Below, piece by piece: positions 1 to 14,213 of a DNA stretch of 64,000 nt. The DNA is from Onchocerca volvulus (taxonomy: Eukaryota; Nematoda; Chromadorea; Rhabditida; Onchocercidae). The translations under genes and the position numbers were made by a program. A model generated the notes under the pieces. The model did not search any database, was not told the DNA's origin, and was given only the letters and a program-made list of their open reading frames with translations. Position 1 is the stretch's first letter; each line of letters opens with the position of its first letter. The DNA is taken from positions 15,640,554 through 15,704,553 of the forward strand of contig HG738138.1 of the NCBI GenBank assembly GCA_000499405.2. The letters are read 5' to 3'.

Positions 1-2739
1 CCAGTTTTTGATAAAATCAAAAACGGTGAGATATTTAAATTACAATACAAGTATCTAATCATTTTTAAGTAAAACCAAGTCTCAGAAGCAAGACAATTTT
101 TCTTTAATCTCCAAAAATTACAGTATACATAAAAGTAATTTAAAACAGCAAGTTGAACTGATTTTATTCATTTTTAGCAAATTATAAATGTTATTCAAGA
201 CATCCATACAACCGAAGCTTTATACCATAATTCTTAATTTATGCAAAATTTCGGCTGACTTCATGAATTAATCCGATAATTTCTTGTTTTCCTGGAATTT
301 TTTCTGCCATTCATTTTTGGATCCGAGATAAAGAAATCATTCCATCAAAACAGTTTGTGTATCTGTATTTTGATGCACCTGCTTGAATAAACTGAACCGT
401 AATAATTTCAGTTTTTCTTTTCGGATTTTCATTAATAGTCTTTTTACGGCTATCATTTTGTTTCCAAAGAATATCATATTATACTTCTTTGATAAACACA
501 GAGTAGAAATTGTTTGATTAAAATTCAAAATATAATAAATTCAGGAATGCAAACAGATATTATAATTCTAATTTGCCGTTAATATTAATCGATGAAGGAA
601 AACTGAAAAATTTTTTCTGATTGTTGTCAAATAAATATAATTATTCAATTAAAGGTAATTCTTGCCTATAATTCATTAATTGAAAAATTAAGGAATCCTA
701 GAGAGAAGAGAGTAACAAGAGCTTTTAACTGTCATTAAAAAGGCATTCTAAAAAAAAGGAAATTTTAAAAATAGACAAGAAAATTTAAAGAGTTATAAGC
801 CTAAGCATTCATTTAAATCACATTTTATTCACAGTTCAATTTCATTTTGCAAAATTGAATTTATAAAGGAATTAATCTTCAATCTAGTAATATTAGTAAT
901 AAATCTTTAAATGAAAATGATTCCCCTCTACTTTCCTCCATCAAAAAAAAAAAAAAAAAAAAGAAAAAAAAAGAAAATGAGAAAGATTTAAACGAAGAAA
1001 GAAAGAGGGAGAGAAAGAGACAGGAAGGAAAGAAAAATTGAATTTTATTATGTTGGTGAAATGCTTGAAGAAAATAATTATTGAGCATAAATCATCAATA
1101 ATTGCGTTGCTGTAGTACTTGTTGAACGACCAATTTTAATATGCATTTTTTTCAATCAGTTATAGATCACAAAAACATCTGCGCATGTCAATTGAAATCG
1201 TTTTTTTCTTTTCTTTTTTTTATTATTTATTTTTCTACACGCAAACAGAACTGAAATATTGATTGATATTTGATATCAAGTTTTGACTGCATTTAACTGA
1301 TGGAAATAATCCAAAGCTTTATTTACACTTTTTTCGTCTACTTGTTTATCACCATTTTCTTTTATCCATTACTCATTTTTTTTAATGCATCTCCATAATT
1401 TAAATTAATTTGGGAATTTTTGTCATAATTTCATTCATTATTGATTTTAATTGCATTAGTGGAAAGAAAAATCGCTTATCATTTAGGCAATCAATAGAAA
1501 AGAGGCTCAGTTTCCAACCATTTATCATGAAACAGTAATTTGATTACCTTGACAAAGATTTCAGCTTGCGCAGTTTGTGATGGCTTATTTTTTAGAAATT
1601 ATGCGACATTAATTATTCCTGTTAACCGGTTGATTAGTTTAGTCTTAACGATTTATTGATTTTTTCTGATCAATCAAAAGTCTTCATCTCTAAAGATTAG
1701 ACATTTGGCAATACCCAAAAGTCTAAGAGAGAATCTGCGATGTCTTCAATTAAGATATTCTCTGCCGATTGAAGAAATACTTATGCATTAATTTATTGCT
1801 AATTTTAATCCTCTATGAGTACGATAAATTTATTTTATTCCCAAATTGGTTACTAATATGCGAGCAAAGAAATCATAAAAGTTATGAAATTTGTTAACAT
1901 TTTTTTTTCTCTCTAATATCAAACAAATTTATGATTGAATAAAATGATAAAACGAAATTGTTTTCTTGTTTTCTTATCTTTAATCACAGAATTTAATCGG
2001 TTACTTCCTAAAAGGTACTATTCATTCCTCTTCCAACTTCATTTTTTATAGCGAAAAATGTTATTTATCTATATTGTTCATTAGTTTATCACTTTATTCA
2101 ATCACACATTCAGATTGATATTACAAAGAAATCAACCAATTCCATCCTTTTCTATTGTATCTCCGTTGTCTCCAATTATTGTTAATTAATTCAAAAAATA
2201 AATAAAGAGATTCATTGTAATCATGTGACTGAATAATTATTATTTCATTACAGTTGGTATCTACTGAAAAGAAAAAATGAAACCTACAATTTTGTTTCAA
2301 CCAATTTTTAGCTTGCAAAAACATCTCAACAAATGTTTGGAATTCTAATTTAACTTTTGAATTCCTAATTTCTTTCCTGTTGAAGATTTTGGAAAAAAAA
2401 GTTATAATCTTGTAAGTAACCATTTACTTCAGATTAATTCACTTAAGTATTTTTCACCGTGTAAATCTGTTCTTCGTACGTACTCTTACAGTATACTGTG
2501 AACTATCTCTAAGAAGTTTAGTTAGCAACACTATGATCTGACATAGTTCATGTTAAGAAAATTTTAACTCATGCTTAATTCAAAAAGAAAAATTTTAACT
2601 GCATATATTACGATATTTTTCACCGAAGCTATCATCGAAAGAAAGAAAGAAAAAAAAAAACCTGATCCTTCATTATGAAAAAATGCAATGCTAAATGATA
2701 GCAATATTGATTAATTTGATCATTTCCTTTATGCCAAAA
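1..2739. other. Intergenic AT-rich DNA, no gene supported
   Basis: No reading frame here has both coding character and convincing splice signals. The stretch holds several short homopolymer and purine runs (A-run near 943-970, GA-rich stretch near 990-1035). A short minus-strand frame at 337-528 is Lys/Leu-rich and is probably chance. Part may be 3' flank of the minus-strand DM-domain gene that ends at 2827. Confidence 0.5.
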
Positions 2740-2745
2740 TTTATT
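2740..2745 (-). terminator. Polyadenylation signal of DM-domain gene
   Basis: TTTATT on the plus strand reads AATAAA on the minus strand, about 82 bases after the stop codon at 2827. It fits the 3' end of the DM-domain gene. Confidence 0.45.
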
Positions 2746-2826
2746 GCACATGCTAATGTTTATTATTAATTACAACATTTGCAAGGATTATATCCTTTTG
2801 TTTAAAAATAAAAAAAAAAATTAAAA

Positions 2827-5800
2827 TTATCCCGATTGAGCTAACTGTTCCACCGAATGAAATATAGATCGATGTCGGCTTCGTTGAGTGATATTAGTGA
2901 TAGCATTTTCAAGAATTCTTGCTTTCCTTCCCGCTTCATCCATACGTTTAGCTGTCCTTTTTAGAGCCTTTTTTGTTATTGTTGCTGGTAATGCGACACA
3001 AAATGTGCCTGATGATGAACTAAAAAAGAATTATTCTTCGATTTTTAATTACATACTTCTTTCTCGAAATAATGTAGTTGATTTAAAATAAGATGAAGAT
3101 TTATAAATATATAATCTGTTCAACAGAAATTTCACAAACTTGAATTGATCGATATTTATTAATTATAAAAAATCATTTTTTTCTCATTCTATTTTTATTA
3201 TACTAAGAAATAAAAGAACACTAGTGTCTTTACTATTCTTCGATCCCTAATTTTTTACTCATTCCTCAAAATATTCTAATTGATTTAAAATAAAATGAAT
3301 AATACAAACATGTATTCTGTATAATAGGCTTTTCATAAAATTGAACTGATCGATATCTTGGAATTGTTAAAATCATCTTTTTTATCGTCTTATTTTTAGT
3401 ATTTATATTAATTTGTTGGATGAAACTTGCAACTTACTTGCTTTTGATCGGTAATGGACGTAACGGAGTGATTGATTGATGTGAAGCGGCAGCTTTTCGT
3501 AAAGCTATCAATGTTGTGACTGAAATATTGAACGATGTCGAAATTATTGAATTTATCATTTAGTACTTTGATTATTGATTTCTTTTTGATTTTTTTTTTC
3601 TGATTTAGTAGTAGTCTTCGCATTTTTGGATTTCTTGTTTTGATTCAGTATTCATCTGAATGTGATCAAATTCTAAATTATATAAAAAATGCCGGCAAAA
3701 TAATTGATTGTCAATCAAAATTGATAATAATCCCAAAGTTACATCGGACAAAAAAGTTTGAAAATTATTGTTTTTTGAAATTATGAAAAATATTTTTGAA
3801 ATTCTCAAATTTATCAGAGCATCGCGAAAAAGAATGCAACTTAGAAACTTCAAATGAAACAAGAATCAGATTATGGCACTACATGTTGACAAGCTATTAA
3901 ATAATTCACAGATTTACTGACTAAATATATTAATTAATAAGCTTATATATAAATTTGATAGCAGCAATCAACAATCGACAGTTCAGGTGTCAGACATGCA
4001 ACTATCGAATATTTTACATGATATGATTTGATCAGTGCGATCTTAAATCATATGCAGCATTTGAATTATTTGAATTTTTTAACGAGATTCAATAAACTCA
4101 TATTCATTAAACATCATTTATATAAAAAAAAGTCCAATTAAAAAAATAAAACAAATTTTCAAAGTTTTGTAGCATATGAACGATAATTTTAATATTAACA
4201 AATTGCGTCTGAAAAAAAAAAAAACGAAATCAATTTGTTGATTGTTAAAAACTTCGATAATATTTATGTATCGGTTAGCAAACAACAAACTTTGTTTTAT
4301 TTTTGAATTTTTTTTCTAACTGCATTACATGTAAATAATACAACACTTACGTATATGTTTAAAAAGAAATCAATATTCTTTGCTCCTTTCTTCTTTCATA
4401 TTATTTGAACTTTTTTCTTTTTTTCATAGATAGTCAGGTGACGCAAAAATTTGAAAAACTCATCCTAATCAACACCAAATTCTTCTTTTTTATCATTTTT
4501 GAATATGCCACTTGTGCTGTTATCAGAAAACTGATAGCTAAATACAAGGATTTTTACCATGTTTGAAAAATTTTATAAATTTATTTTCGAGGAAAATTTT
4601 TTGGTATGAGGGATATGGGAAGAATGCTGAGACGCTTTCCAAAGAATGAAAAGTTCTGAGAAGACTGCGAAAAGAACTTAGATAAAATACTTAAATAGAA
4701 TTTAGCATAGCTCAAAAGCCATTTTAAGCATTTTTTTCTATTCTTTACTTGTGATGGTAAATATAATTATCATTTTACGAGATTATCAAATATATATTGG
4801 TTAGTTTATCAAACTACTGCAATCTTTTTCCAATCACGTATACAAGTAGGATTATAGCTTGAAAAAATAACACGAGCAAGATAAATCAGAATATAGGTGC
4901 GAAACAAAAATGCAGTCGTCCCCATTCACTCTCCTTTAAAAAATTTATTCCATTTGGAAAAAATGGTTTCAGAAAAATTGAAATATTCAAAATTTTATTC
5001 AGAAAAATGCTCGTCTTTCATATTTTATTACTGCAAGCCTCATTACGTCATAGTCAGAGCATCAGGTAAATTGATAAAGAGCAAAAAATATTTTACGACA
5101 AATAGCAAAATAGTAATTGCCCGAAAATGAGCCTAAAAAAAGTTTGCAAAATTCTTTGCCATGAATTTTTTTAATTCAAATAATTTTTCAACAATTCGTC
5201 CTAATATCAATAGATATTAAATTATCAGAAATTTTGAAGTTATCATATTTTGATTTATTCATCCACTGATCAAGTCATTTTAATCAAATTCTTGGCAAAT
5301 ACGAGATCATCAAGAATGAAAAAATTCGAAGATACTTAAAAAGAAAAAAGCTTCTAGTATTGGAATAGCTGAATCAATCTTTTTGGGTTTTCAAAAACTT
5401 AACAAAAACTTCCAAAAAATTCGAAGTCATATTTAATCGAGTTATATTTATTTTCTAGATTTTCTAAAAATTCTTAAGTCCGATAAAATCGATGACCATC
5501 ATGAGTTAATATTGCTAATAGCTACGGAGAAAAAAATTCTGCGAAAACCTTATAAAACATGTGGTTTCGAATTTTTTACGCACAAAAAAAAGAACTTTTA
5601 ATAAAACTTCAAAATAAAAAACTCCATTTTCTTTTTTTTGCTGTTTCAAATAATCATTTTGACATGGAACTTCCATAAAAATCACCTTTTTTTCCTTCAC
5701 TTTTTCCTTTCATTGAAATTTTTGAGCAAAACAATTACATTTGATACGAAAAAAGTAGAAAAAAAAAGTTTCCGTATGTACCACACACATCGTTCCCCAA

Positions 5801-8800
5801 TAATACTATAAAATTTAAACAACAACAAAAAAAACCCTAAATCTGAAAACAAAATAGAAAACAAAAATAAATTTAAAAATACTTATCAAAAAAATCGCCT
5901 TCCGCTCTGCAAAAATGCGCGCATTCATAAAGAATTGAAGCATGCATTTCAAAAAAGACAAAAAAAAGCAAGGAAAAACGAGAAACAAATAGAAGAAAGC
6001 GGAAAAGTATGCGGCATTGACAAAAAAAAAGAAACAAAAATTTTTGAAGAGAAAATATGAGTAAAAGTTTTGCAAAAGAAAAATACCGGCAAATTGGTAG
6101 ATTGACTTTTGTGAGGATGAATAATATACATAAATTAAAAAAAAAAAAAGTAACTGCTTGAAGATGGGAAAGATAAGAATGGAAGAAGCGTGTTAGATCG
6201 TTTCTTTCACTTTTGACAAATTATAATAGATTGAAATAGCTCTTTCGGCTTAAGAAATTCCAATCATTTATTATTGCATTCATTTTGAAACATTCCCGCT
6301 AATAAATCATTCCACTTCAAAAAATTTAGATGAATTTTGTTTTCTATTCTTCAAAATATTTATAATCGCTTTTTCTTGCCCTCTCTCTTTCTCTCTTTTT
6401 GCATTTCATTTGATACTTTTCGATTTTAGCGAATAATATAATAGAAACTCATAAAATGTTGAGAAGAGTTAAAAGTTTTAAAAAAATTTCAGCAAATGGA
6501 AGAAAAAAAATTAAGGCAATCATATAAGATATCATTTATGCGTAGGTAATTTAAACTGTTTTTTGGATAAATAACATTATGTATCTAATTCATCCCTTAT
6601 CATCAATTGTAAGTTAAAGAAGCATTTCAATCCAGCAACATGAAAAATAAACCATTGAGAAATGATTAAGCTTTAAAATATGCCAATTTCTTCAAGGGTA
6701 ATTGATTGGCATCAATCTCACAACGTATGCACAATTAATCATTTCATCATAATTACTCCAATGAAAAGACTTGGACGGATGAACGGATGATGGGTGGACA
6801 GGTAGACAAATGGACCGGATGGATGGACGGATTCGTTCTAATCAGAAAAAATCAGGACGGACAGGCGAACGGATGGACCGGACGGACGGATATGGACGGA
6901 CGGATCTAATGGATGTACGTATGAATAGACTGATGGAGGGCGAAGATGAATGGATGGATTAACGAGTGGACGAATAGATTGATGAATGAATGGACAAATG
7001 ATTGGAAGGATGAACGGATGGACAAGTAGATGGACGCAATGGATGGATCGATGGATAAATGAACAGATGGATTTAACGGATGAAAGAACCGATAGATGGA
7101 CGGATGGATGCACGGACATCCTGGAATCTGAATAGATAGATATTGATTGTTTAAACATTATTATGAAGCATAATAGCTATTCTAATGAATTTGTCGTAAG
7201 CCATCGATGGAATTACCTACCATAATCGCCATCCTTGGAATCTATCGCATCTACATTTTTGGATTCAAAAGTGAAAGAGCGTGTGTCACATAAATCTACT
7301 TTATCGTTCATTAGTCCTGGAATAAATTGCAAATTTGCTGATCCATTTTTTAGCTGACGTTCGATTTGATCCAATGCTCGTCGCTTTGTATTTAGCGCAC
7401 ATAAATTACATCTGGAAAAATGTTACTAATAAAAATTAATCAATTTATTTACTGAAATTTCGGACATTATCTAATTTGCATAAATTATATAACCACTAAT
7501 TTGGGAAAAAAAAATTATCGCTTTCCTTAGATTTGAAACAATAATTTCGAAATTCAGTAAGATAAAGGATCTAAAAAAAAAAAAAAAAAGTTTTGCAAAA
7601 GTTATTTCAAGTAAAATATAAAATACCCAATATGAAAATTGCACATTGTGAAAACTACACTCTATTTTCCAGGACAATAACATAATTATGCGACCAAACT
7701 TGCGTTCATGCTTTAAAATTTTATCAAGTAAAAGAACAATTTTTATTTAACTAGCTTTTGAAATTTGAAAAATCATTAAAAAAATCTGTATGACATCTAG
7801 TTAATCATCGGTTAAGGTGATCATTAGAGTGAAATTCTCTCCTCGTCAATCAGTCTTTTCGAGAAGAAGTAATAGAACAGAAATTAAAAATTAAAAGGGG
7901 AAATTAAGAGATAAAATTAAAAACTATGCAAGTAGTATATGCTTTTTACTGCAAAAATCAAATAATTCCCATGAGTATCATTAGCAAAAAAAAAATTCAA
8001 AAAAGATTTGATTGAAGAAGTGGGAGAGAGGGAATTCTTTAAACCTCCTTGTTTATACGCTAATTTTAAATATAATCAAATCCTCTTTTTTTTTTCTCAA
8101 TTTTAATCTGCATGAACTACTGCTAAATATTCAGCAATTTATTGACCGGTCATTGTCTTTGTTCCCAAACTTTTTTAGTCACGCTCAATTTTACTCATGA
8201 TGAGCTAATCAAATTTTCCTTTAAGAAAAAAAGGAAAGAGCTTCACTTTTCTTTTCGATTAAAGCAGTATAGATTTAAAAGTATGCAATAGCATAAGCTA
8301 ATCAAAGATTGATTCAGTTCATTTTTCCATAGACCTTATCTAAATCCCAATGTGAATAATTGAAAAAAAAAAAAAGGACAAAGGATGAATAAATGGCGCA
8401 ATTTGACACTTCACTTAAGGCGTTAATTCCAAATAGTGATCGAAGTATGTTACTTAGATTGAATAATATTATTATTCGATGAAATGAAGGAAAGAGGCGA
8501 TTACTCCATGAGGCTTTTTATAGAATTTTTACAAAATTAAAATTTTTTCCTATAGTAATAAACTTTTTCATCGTTTATTTTATTTTATTTCTTCTTCTCC
8601 TTCCTCTTATTATTATTATTAGTTTTTCTTTTTTTTTTTTTTTTTTTTTTGAATAAATGCATATAAATATTGAACATATGCAAAATTGAGGTAAAATAGG
8701 TCGAAGTTTCATCAAAATATTCAAATTTTTTGAAATTTTTGGAAGGTCGAATGAATTCTGATTTAAAATTAATTGCAAGAAATTTGATAAGTGATGGGTA

Positions 8801-11535
8801 GTTTGGCTGGTTCACATTCGAAAATGAACCCTGAATAGTGCAACAAAATGATGTAATTAATCATTGAACCCAATAGTAATCTTAGTGCTTTTCATTTTTG
8901 CCTTCTTAACGTCTTCTTGCAATGAAAAAAAATGACAAATTGAACGACAATGATAAATTTTCAACTCTAAAATATTATTGTTCCTTGCAAATTTACAATG
9001 AACAAAGCCAATCATACCACCAATCATACCATACATACATGAAACGGCTTAGGCTTCGCTCAAATCTTTCCTTTACCAACAGTCATATCAATCAGAAAAG
9101 AGCAAATTGAAATAGACAACGTGCTGAATCAAATAGCCATTCCAAAAAAAATAAAATAAAACAAAAATCTAAAATAAAAGATTGGCCATCCTCCGTCTTT
9201 TTTTTGTCTGGCAGAGCAGAAAAAAAGTAAAAAAAAGTGCTGGAATATTGTCATTATTTTCGAACTGCAAAATGAATTCATGAACTATTGCTAATCATAA
9301 CTTTTCAGCTTGAAAATTTTCATCAAAATTATGGATGTGATATATAAAAAAAAAAAAAAAAAGAAAAAAGAAGAAATAATTCAGGAGAGAGAGAGAGAGA
9401 GAGAGGAATAGGGAGAGAGGGGATAGAGAGCAGCGATGGTATCATTGATGAAAATACTTCATGCAAAATCTTTTCTTTGAAAAGTCTGATAATTTATAGC
9501 TTTCGTTTTCAACTCTCTGTTTATTACTGACATTATATTACCCTGACTTTTTTTTTCTTCTTATTGGTCCAGAAATTTAGAAAATTTGGATTGATAAGGT
9601 TTGGTGTTCTATTTTTTCTTTAATTCAGCTTTATTCAAGCTTCTTTTGTTAATATTTAGTTCAATTGAATTTTCAATCCATTTATTCAGTTAGTTTAATT
9701 ATATAAGAGACCGATTGTCAGAATTACCAGTACTAACATTATGATCCAAAATTTCAGACATTCAATTGATTAGATGCAACACTTATCAATATTAGATGCC
9801 TTAATGCAATTTGACAGACAAGATATTCTTAGAATTTAATATCAACGCATTATTTTCTCGGATACTTATTCAATTCTGGAAACTACTGGATTGTTGATGG
9901 TTAAATTCGTAATGACATTTGATAACGAGAAATCACTTATTTTCTGACTTATTTGGGCACGATCTGTAATTAAACAAGTTTCCGTTCCGTGAGAATTACA
10001 TGATCCATCATACATTCAGAACGATCTTTCTGACAATCAAATTGTACGTGTGAAATTACCATAAACGTAATTCAGCTACTGGTAAGTTTACTTATTATTC
10101 ACTTAACTAATTTTTTATGATCCCATACATAAGTGACTTTCCAGATATATTAAAATTTATAATATTGAAAACAGCTGAAATAAAAATTTTTTCTGTCGAG
10201 CAGCTGGTTTCAATCTTTTATTTATTTTCAAATTGTGAAAGTATGAAAATTAATGTCTCCATCATTTGACACTATTGTTAATTTTGTAAACAAATATAAT
10301 TGTTTTTGTGAAATAAATGGAAAATTTGAAATTGAGGTGATTAAAAAATAAAAAAATAAAAAGATTTTTTAAAAACGAAAATTTCTTCTTAACAGTTTTT
10401 TATCTTTCATTCTTTCGAAATGAAACGTTGCGATTAATTTGACACAGAAATATAACAATCCCTCATTTCCTTTCTATTTTTTTTTTCGTCTAGCAGCTAA
10501 ATACAGGGTCATTTGATGCATGCAAGCATATTGCAGACGAATGCATGCACGAAATGATTCATAATCTATATTTTATACTAACATTAATCCTTCTTTTTTA
10601 TTTATGCAAAAATAATAATCCAAAATGTCAAATGAAAGTTTATGCAGAAATTGTAAAACAAAATTATTGATGTTGTTAAAAAAAAGAAAAATTCTTTTTT
10701 TTTTGCATTAATTAATTGATTTAGGATTGCTTCGGAAACATTTGATCCAAGAAAATAAATCGTTCAGCTTTTTTTTTCTTTCCTCAAAAGATAAAAAACA
10801 AACAAATACTGCGCATTTTTCCTTTCATCTACTACATCATTCGGGAGCAGGAAAAAAAACCTCCAAAGATTAATTGCTTTATGAGGAAAACAGTGGCAGA
10901 GTAAATAAATTTATTGAAGCATTTTGAAACTTCGTAATCCGTTTTTTCTTTTCGCAAATTTTGGCTTATTCTTGCATATAAAATTTCATGTAAGTTCCAT
11001 TTTGTTTATTCATTTCTTAAATTAAATTTTTCTTATTCATTTCTTAAATAAAATTAAATTCATTTCTTTAATTAAATTAGCACAAAATATTTTTAACATT
11101 AATATCAACTTGAATTATTTAAATCTATGAAACATTTAACACTGCAAATTTCGAGGATTATTATTATCTTTGCAGTATGAAAATTAACAAAAAAAAAAGA
11201 AGAAAAAAAAATTACCAAATAATCAAACTCAAATTTTAAGATACAAAGAAAGAAGAGGAAATTTTTAATCACTATAAAAAGATTATGACCTCCAAAAAAA
11301 TCCAAGTTTCCATTTTGTGAAAAATTAAAATGAGAGAAGGAAAGGAAATTATAATTAATATTTATTATTACTTATTATTGGACAATTTAAAACGATATTA
11401 CCTTGTACAAGTTCCGAAAGATTTAAAAACTTACGGGCAATGACGATAGGGACACTTCTGTTTATGACCTTTTTTTGGCTGATTGAATATACCATGATTG
11501 GCACATAATTGGCACATATATTGCTCTTTGGGCAT
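2827..11535 (-). CDS. DM-domain (doublesex/MAB-3/DMRT) transcription factor
   Basis: Sequence-specific DNA-binding protein of the DM family, which in animals controls sexual differentiation and sex-specific neuron development. Four coding exons on the minus strand, in order of translation: 11535-11435, 7411-7221, 3519-3438, 3019-2827 (stop). Phases match at every joint (2, 1, 2), giving 188 residues. The DM module is complete: Cys8, Cys11, Asn13-His14-Gly15, the KKGHK core at 21-25, then Cys28, Cys33, Cys35 and Cys38, which are the family's intertwined zinc ligands. A basic recognition-helix-like stretch (NTKRRALDQIERQLK) follows. The rest is low-similarity, with a basic helical part near the C terminus (KKALKRTAKRMDEAGRK). 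The ATG stands directly after an acceptor (CTTATAG), so it may be a trans-spliced start or the first codon of an internal exon; more 5' exons are possible. Intron 1 is about 4.0 kb and cuts the DM domain between Cys33 and Cys35. I cannot say which C. elegans dmd gene is the orthologue. Confidence 0.85.
3037..3405. repeat. Diverged tandem duplication in last intron of DM gene
   Basis: Two copies of about 0.17-0.2 kb lie head to tail (3037-3238 and 3239-3405). Both start with TTCGAT, share TTGATTTAAAATAA and TGATCGATAT, and end with a T-rich stretch before a TTTTTAT block. They fill most of the intron between the last two exons. Confidence 0.6.
6772..7118. repeat. Degenerate GGAT/GGAC microsatellite
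   Basis: An array of imperfect TGGA/CGGA tetranucleotides (runs such as GGATGGACGGAT) spans about 350 bases inside intron 2 of the DM-domain gene. The Ser/His/Pro-rich minus-strand open frame over it (6838-7158) is a by-product of the repeat and not a gene. Confidence 0.9.
7412..11434 (-). other. Long intron splitting the DM domain
   Basis: A 4.0 kb intron between the exon ending after Cys33 and the exon starting at Cys35 of the DM zinc module. It holds A/T homopolymers (for example 8631-8650 and 9347-9360) and a GA microsatellite near 9386-9420. I see no internal gene with supported structure. Confidence 0.7.
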
Positions 11536-12311
11536 CTATAAGTATATCTTTTATAATTAATTTTAATTGCGGTGAAAAAGATCAAAATACTGTAGTTCAG
11601 AGATCAATACTAGCATTTAGAAAAGTTGAAATGGGAGAACTATTTACATATTTCTTGGATAAACTGACATAAAGTACGATAATCTGACCAGAAATTTCAT
11701 TTATCTCATTTCATCATGCAAAAGAAAGTTTAATTCTCGTGGTATTTGTTGATTGATGACTATCTTTTGCAAAAATGATGAAAGAAAAATATAACATAGC
11801 AAAAGTTACAATTTAATAAGTCAACTGCAAGACATTATGCAAGCCTTTTCCTTCGAGAGAAATCAGTTAACAAAAAAATTAATTGCCAGAAATGTTTTCC
11901 AATGAAATTCTAAATAATTCTACCTAGCACTTGTATGATAATGCAACCACTGACAAAATCATTACATAGGAAGTTCTCAAATAAATAAGCTCATGATATC
12001 GCTCATGCAAAAATTAATGTGTCAAATAATTAGTGTCAACCACGAATAATATAACTTTAATGATCATATCATTGTGATAGAAAATAATGAACCAGGCTAA
12101 TCTGCAAATTTGAACTTTATGTTTTCGGCAAAATGTAAAGATAATTGGGCCTGTTTATTAAATACAGCTTAAATTTTAACAAAACATTGTTTTCTATAAT
12201 ATTTGGTTACTGTAAAATGGCATTTGGAACTCGACATTAATATTCGTTGCATTTCTAATAACAATAATAATATCACAAATGCCACTGCTAATCATGATAA
12301 TAAATACAACA

Positions 12312-12312
12312 A

Positions 12313-12365
<53 letters not shown>

Positions 12366-12395
12366 GAAGAAGAAGAAGAAGAATAATAATAAAAT
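12312..12395. repeat. AAT and AAG trinucleotide microsatellite
   Basis: About 18 AAT units run into about six AAG units and back to AAT. The poly-Ile/Arg open frame at 12203-12397 comes only from this repeat. Confidence 0.95.
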
Positions 12396-12509
12396 AATCA
12401 AAAATCGAGATAATTTGAAACAAATTGGGAAAATATTAGCAAAAGTTTGTTTCAACCAATATCCAACAAATCGTGAAATTTTTGATATTTTTTAAAGAGG
12501 GATGGAAAG

Positions 12510-12550
12510 AAAGAAGAAGGAGAGAGAGAGAGAAAGAGAGAGAGGGAAAA
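12510..12550. repeat. GA-rich simple repeat
   Basis: Alternating GA/GAAA purine tract on the plus strand, one of several such tracts in the window. Confidence 0.85.
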
Positions 12551-12944
12551 GAAGACGAAAATTTGAAGTTTAAAGGGGTGGTACCTTGCAAGATAAGAGG
12601 CGGTGCGCAGCCAGTTGAAAGCTATTATCCCTTTTATATTTTGTAATCAACCAATCAGATTAGCAATATGTCTTCCATTCTCTCACTCTCTTACTCTCTC
12701 ATTCTTTCAATCTCTCACCTATTCGTTCGGCGATGAAACACGATAATATTAAGCTAAATTTGATGGATTAAAAATTCAAGAAATGGAATTAAAAATTTTT
12801 TTCCCAGTATTTCAAAAGTCGAAAACTCTTTTTGTTTTGTTTTGTTTCATTTGTTTTGTTTCCGAAATGTCTTCATTACATGAAGAATTAATAGCTAACA
12901 GTGATACAAATATGAACTGATAAGTCACACTTGATTAGTACGGC

Positions 12945-13520
12945 CCGTAAGTATGGATAATCACTTTTGAGAGATATTCCGAGATAAATATATTGCCAGA
13001 AACGAATGATCAAGAGATTGGAAAGATATTTCGAAGCAGTTAGGTCTCATATGCATGGATAATTTTACGAGGTATTCCGAAGTAATTGCGCCTCATAAAT
13101 ATCACACCTAAATGAAGTGATAATTAAGAGACAGACAATTTTAGAAGATATTCCGAGATTATTAGATCTCATAGCACGGATAAAACCAGATCTGAGAGAT
13201 ATTCCGTGAAAGTTAGGTCTCACAGAAATGTATAATTAAGAAATGTGCAATTCTGAATGATATTCAGACGTAGTTAGGCCTCATAAATGCTGATAATCAA
13301 ATGATGGACACTTTTTAAGTGATATCTCGAGATAGTCATGTCTTGTAAGTATAGGTAATCAAAAAATTGGTAATTCTGAGAAATATCATTTGTATGTTAT
13401 AGGTAAGGATAATCAAAAGATAGATTCTGAATGATATTATGCGATAGTTATATCGTGCAGATACGAATAATCAAGAGATAGATGCACAAATCTAAAAGGT
13501 TTTTCGAGACAGGTTCAGAC
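12945..13520. repeat. Degenerate minisatellite, about 60-base unit, about ten copies
   Basis: A repeated core of the form GATATTCCGAGAT-AGTTAGGTCTCATAA, then GGATAATCAAGAGA, recurs about every 50-75 bases. Recognisable cores lie near 12973, 13026, 13070, 13148, 13195, 13258, 13320, 13432 and 13497. Copies are well diverged, so the array is old. Confidence 0.85.
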
Positions 13521-14213
13521 AAGATATAATAATTGCAAAATTTTTTTATCATACAATGCAATGTCATCTATTCTGATCATTCTTATTGGATGAAAATTTG
13601 TAGTTATGGCTAACTGGACTTCCATTTTATTAAGCTGAAAAGATTAAAATATTTCCATTTTGATTTAAAAATTACTAAATAAATTATTCGTTCCAGGAAA
13701 TTATACATTCAATTTTTTCAACAATCTATTTGTTTGTGCAGTGTACAATTTGACATATTTTTATAATTTTTTTTCTATGGATTTATTAATAAAAAATAGT
13801 TTCTGGGTATTTAAGTCTACAGTTCTTTAAAAAAAAGTGATGGATGAATGGATTTGAATGATTTTACTGAATCATGCTGGAAATTGTCAACAATAGGTGA
13901 AGAATTGAAATAGTATTTCAAGTTTAAAAACCAGACATTTGAAAAATTTTCAAAATTAATGAAAAATAAGTCATAAAGTAAAATACTCTCACTGATTCAA
14001 CAAATGCGATCTTCTCTTTTCTTATTTTGAAAAATTATTTTCACAAAATTGTAGTAATTTTTATCAAAAAAAAAAACATTTAAGCAAAAAAAAAATTTTT
14101 TTGGCATCAATGTAAAAACAGTACTTTAGCATGATTTTTATCTTTAAAAAAATTCTAAATATCGTCAATTAACTTTATTATTACAAAATTTTACTTCCAT
14201 CAAAAGAAAAAGT

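Noticed and set aside
4897..5130. 77-codon plus-strand ORF in an intron of the DM-domain gene
   Set aside because: No recognisable domain and no supporting signals.
6838..7158. 106-codon minus-strand ORF rich in Ser, His and Pro
   Set aside because: Produced entirely by the GGAT/GGAC microsatellite inside an intron.
12203..12397. Poly-Ile/Arg ORF
   Set aside because: Direct translation of AAT and AAG microsatellites.
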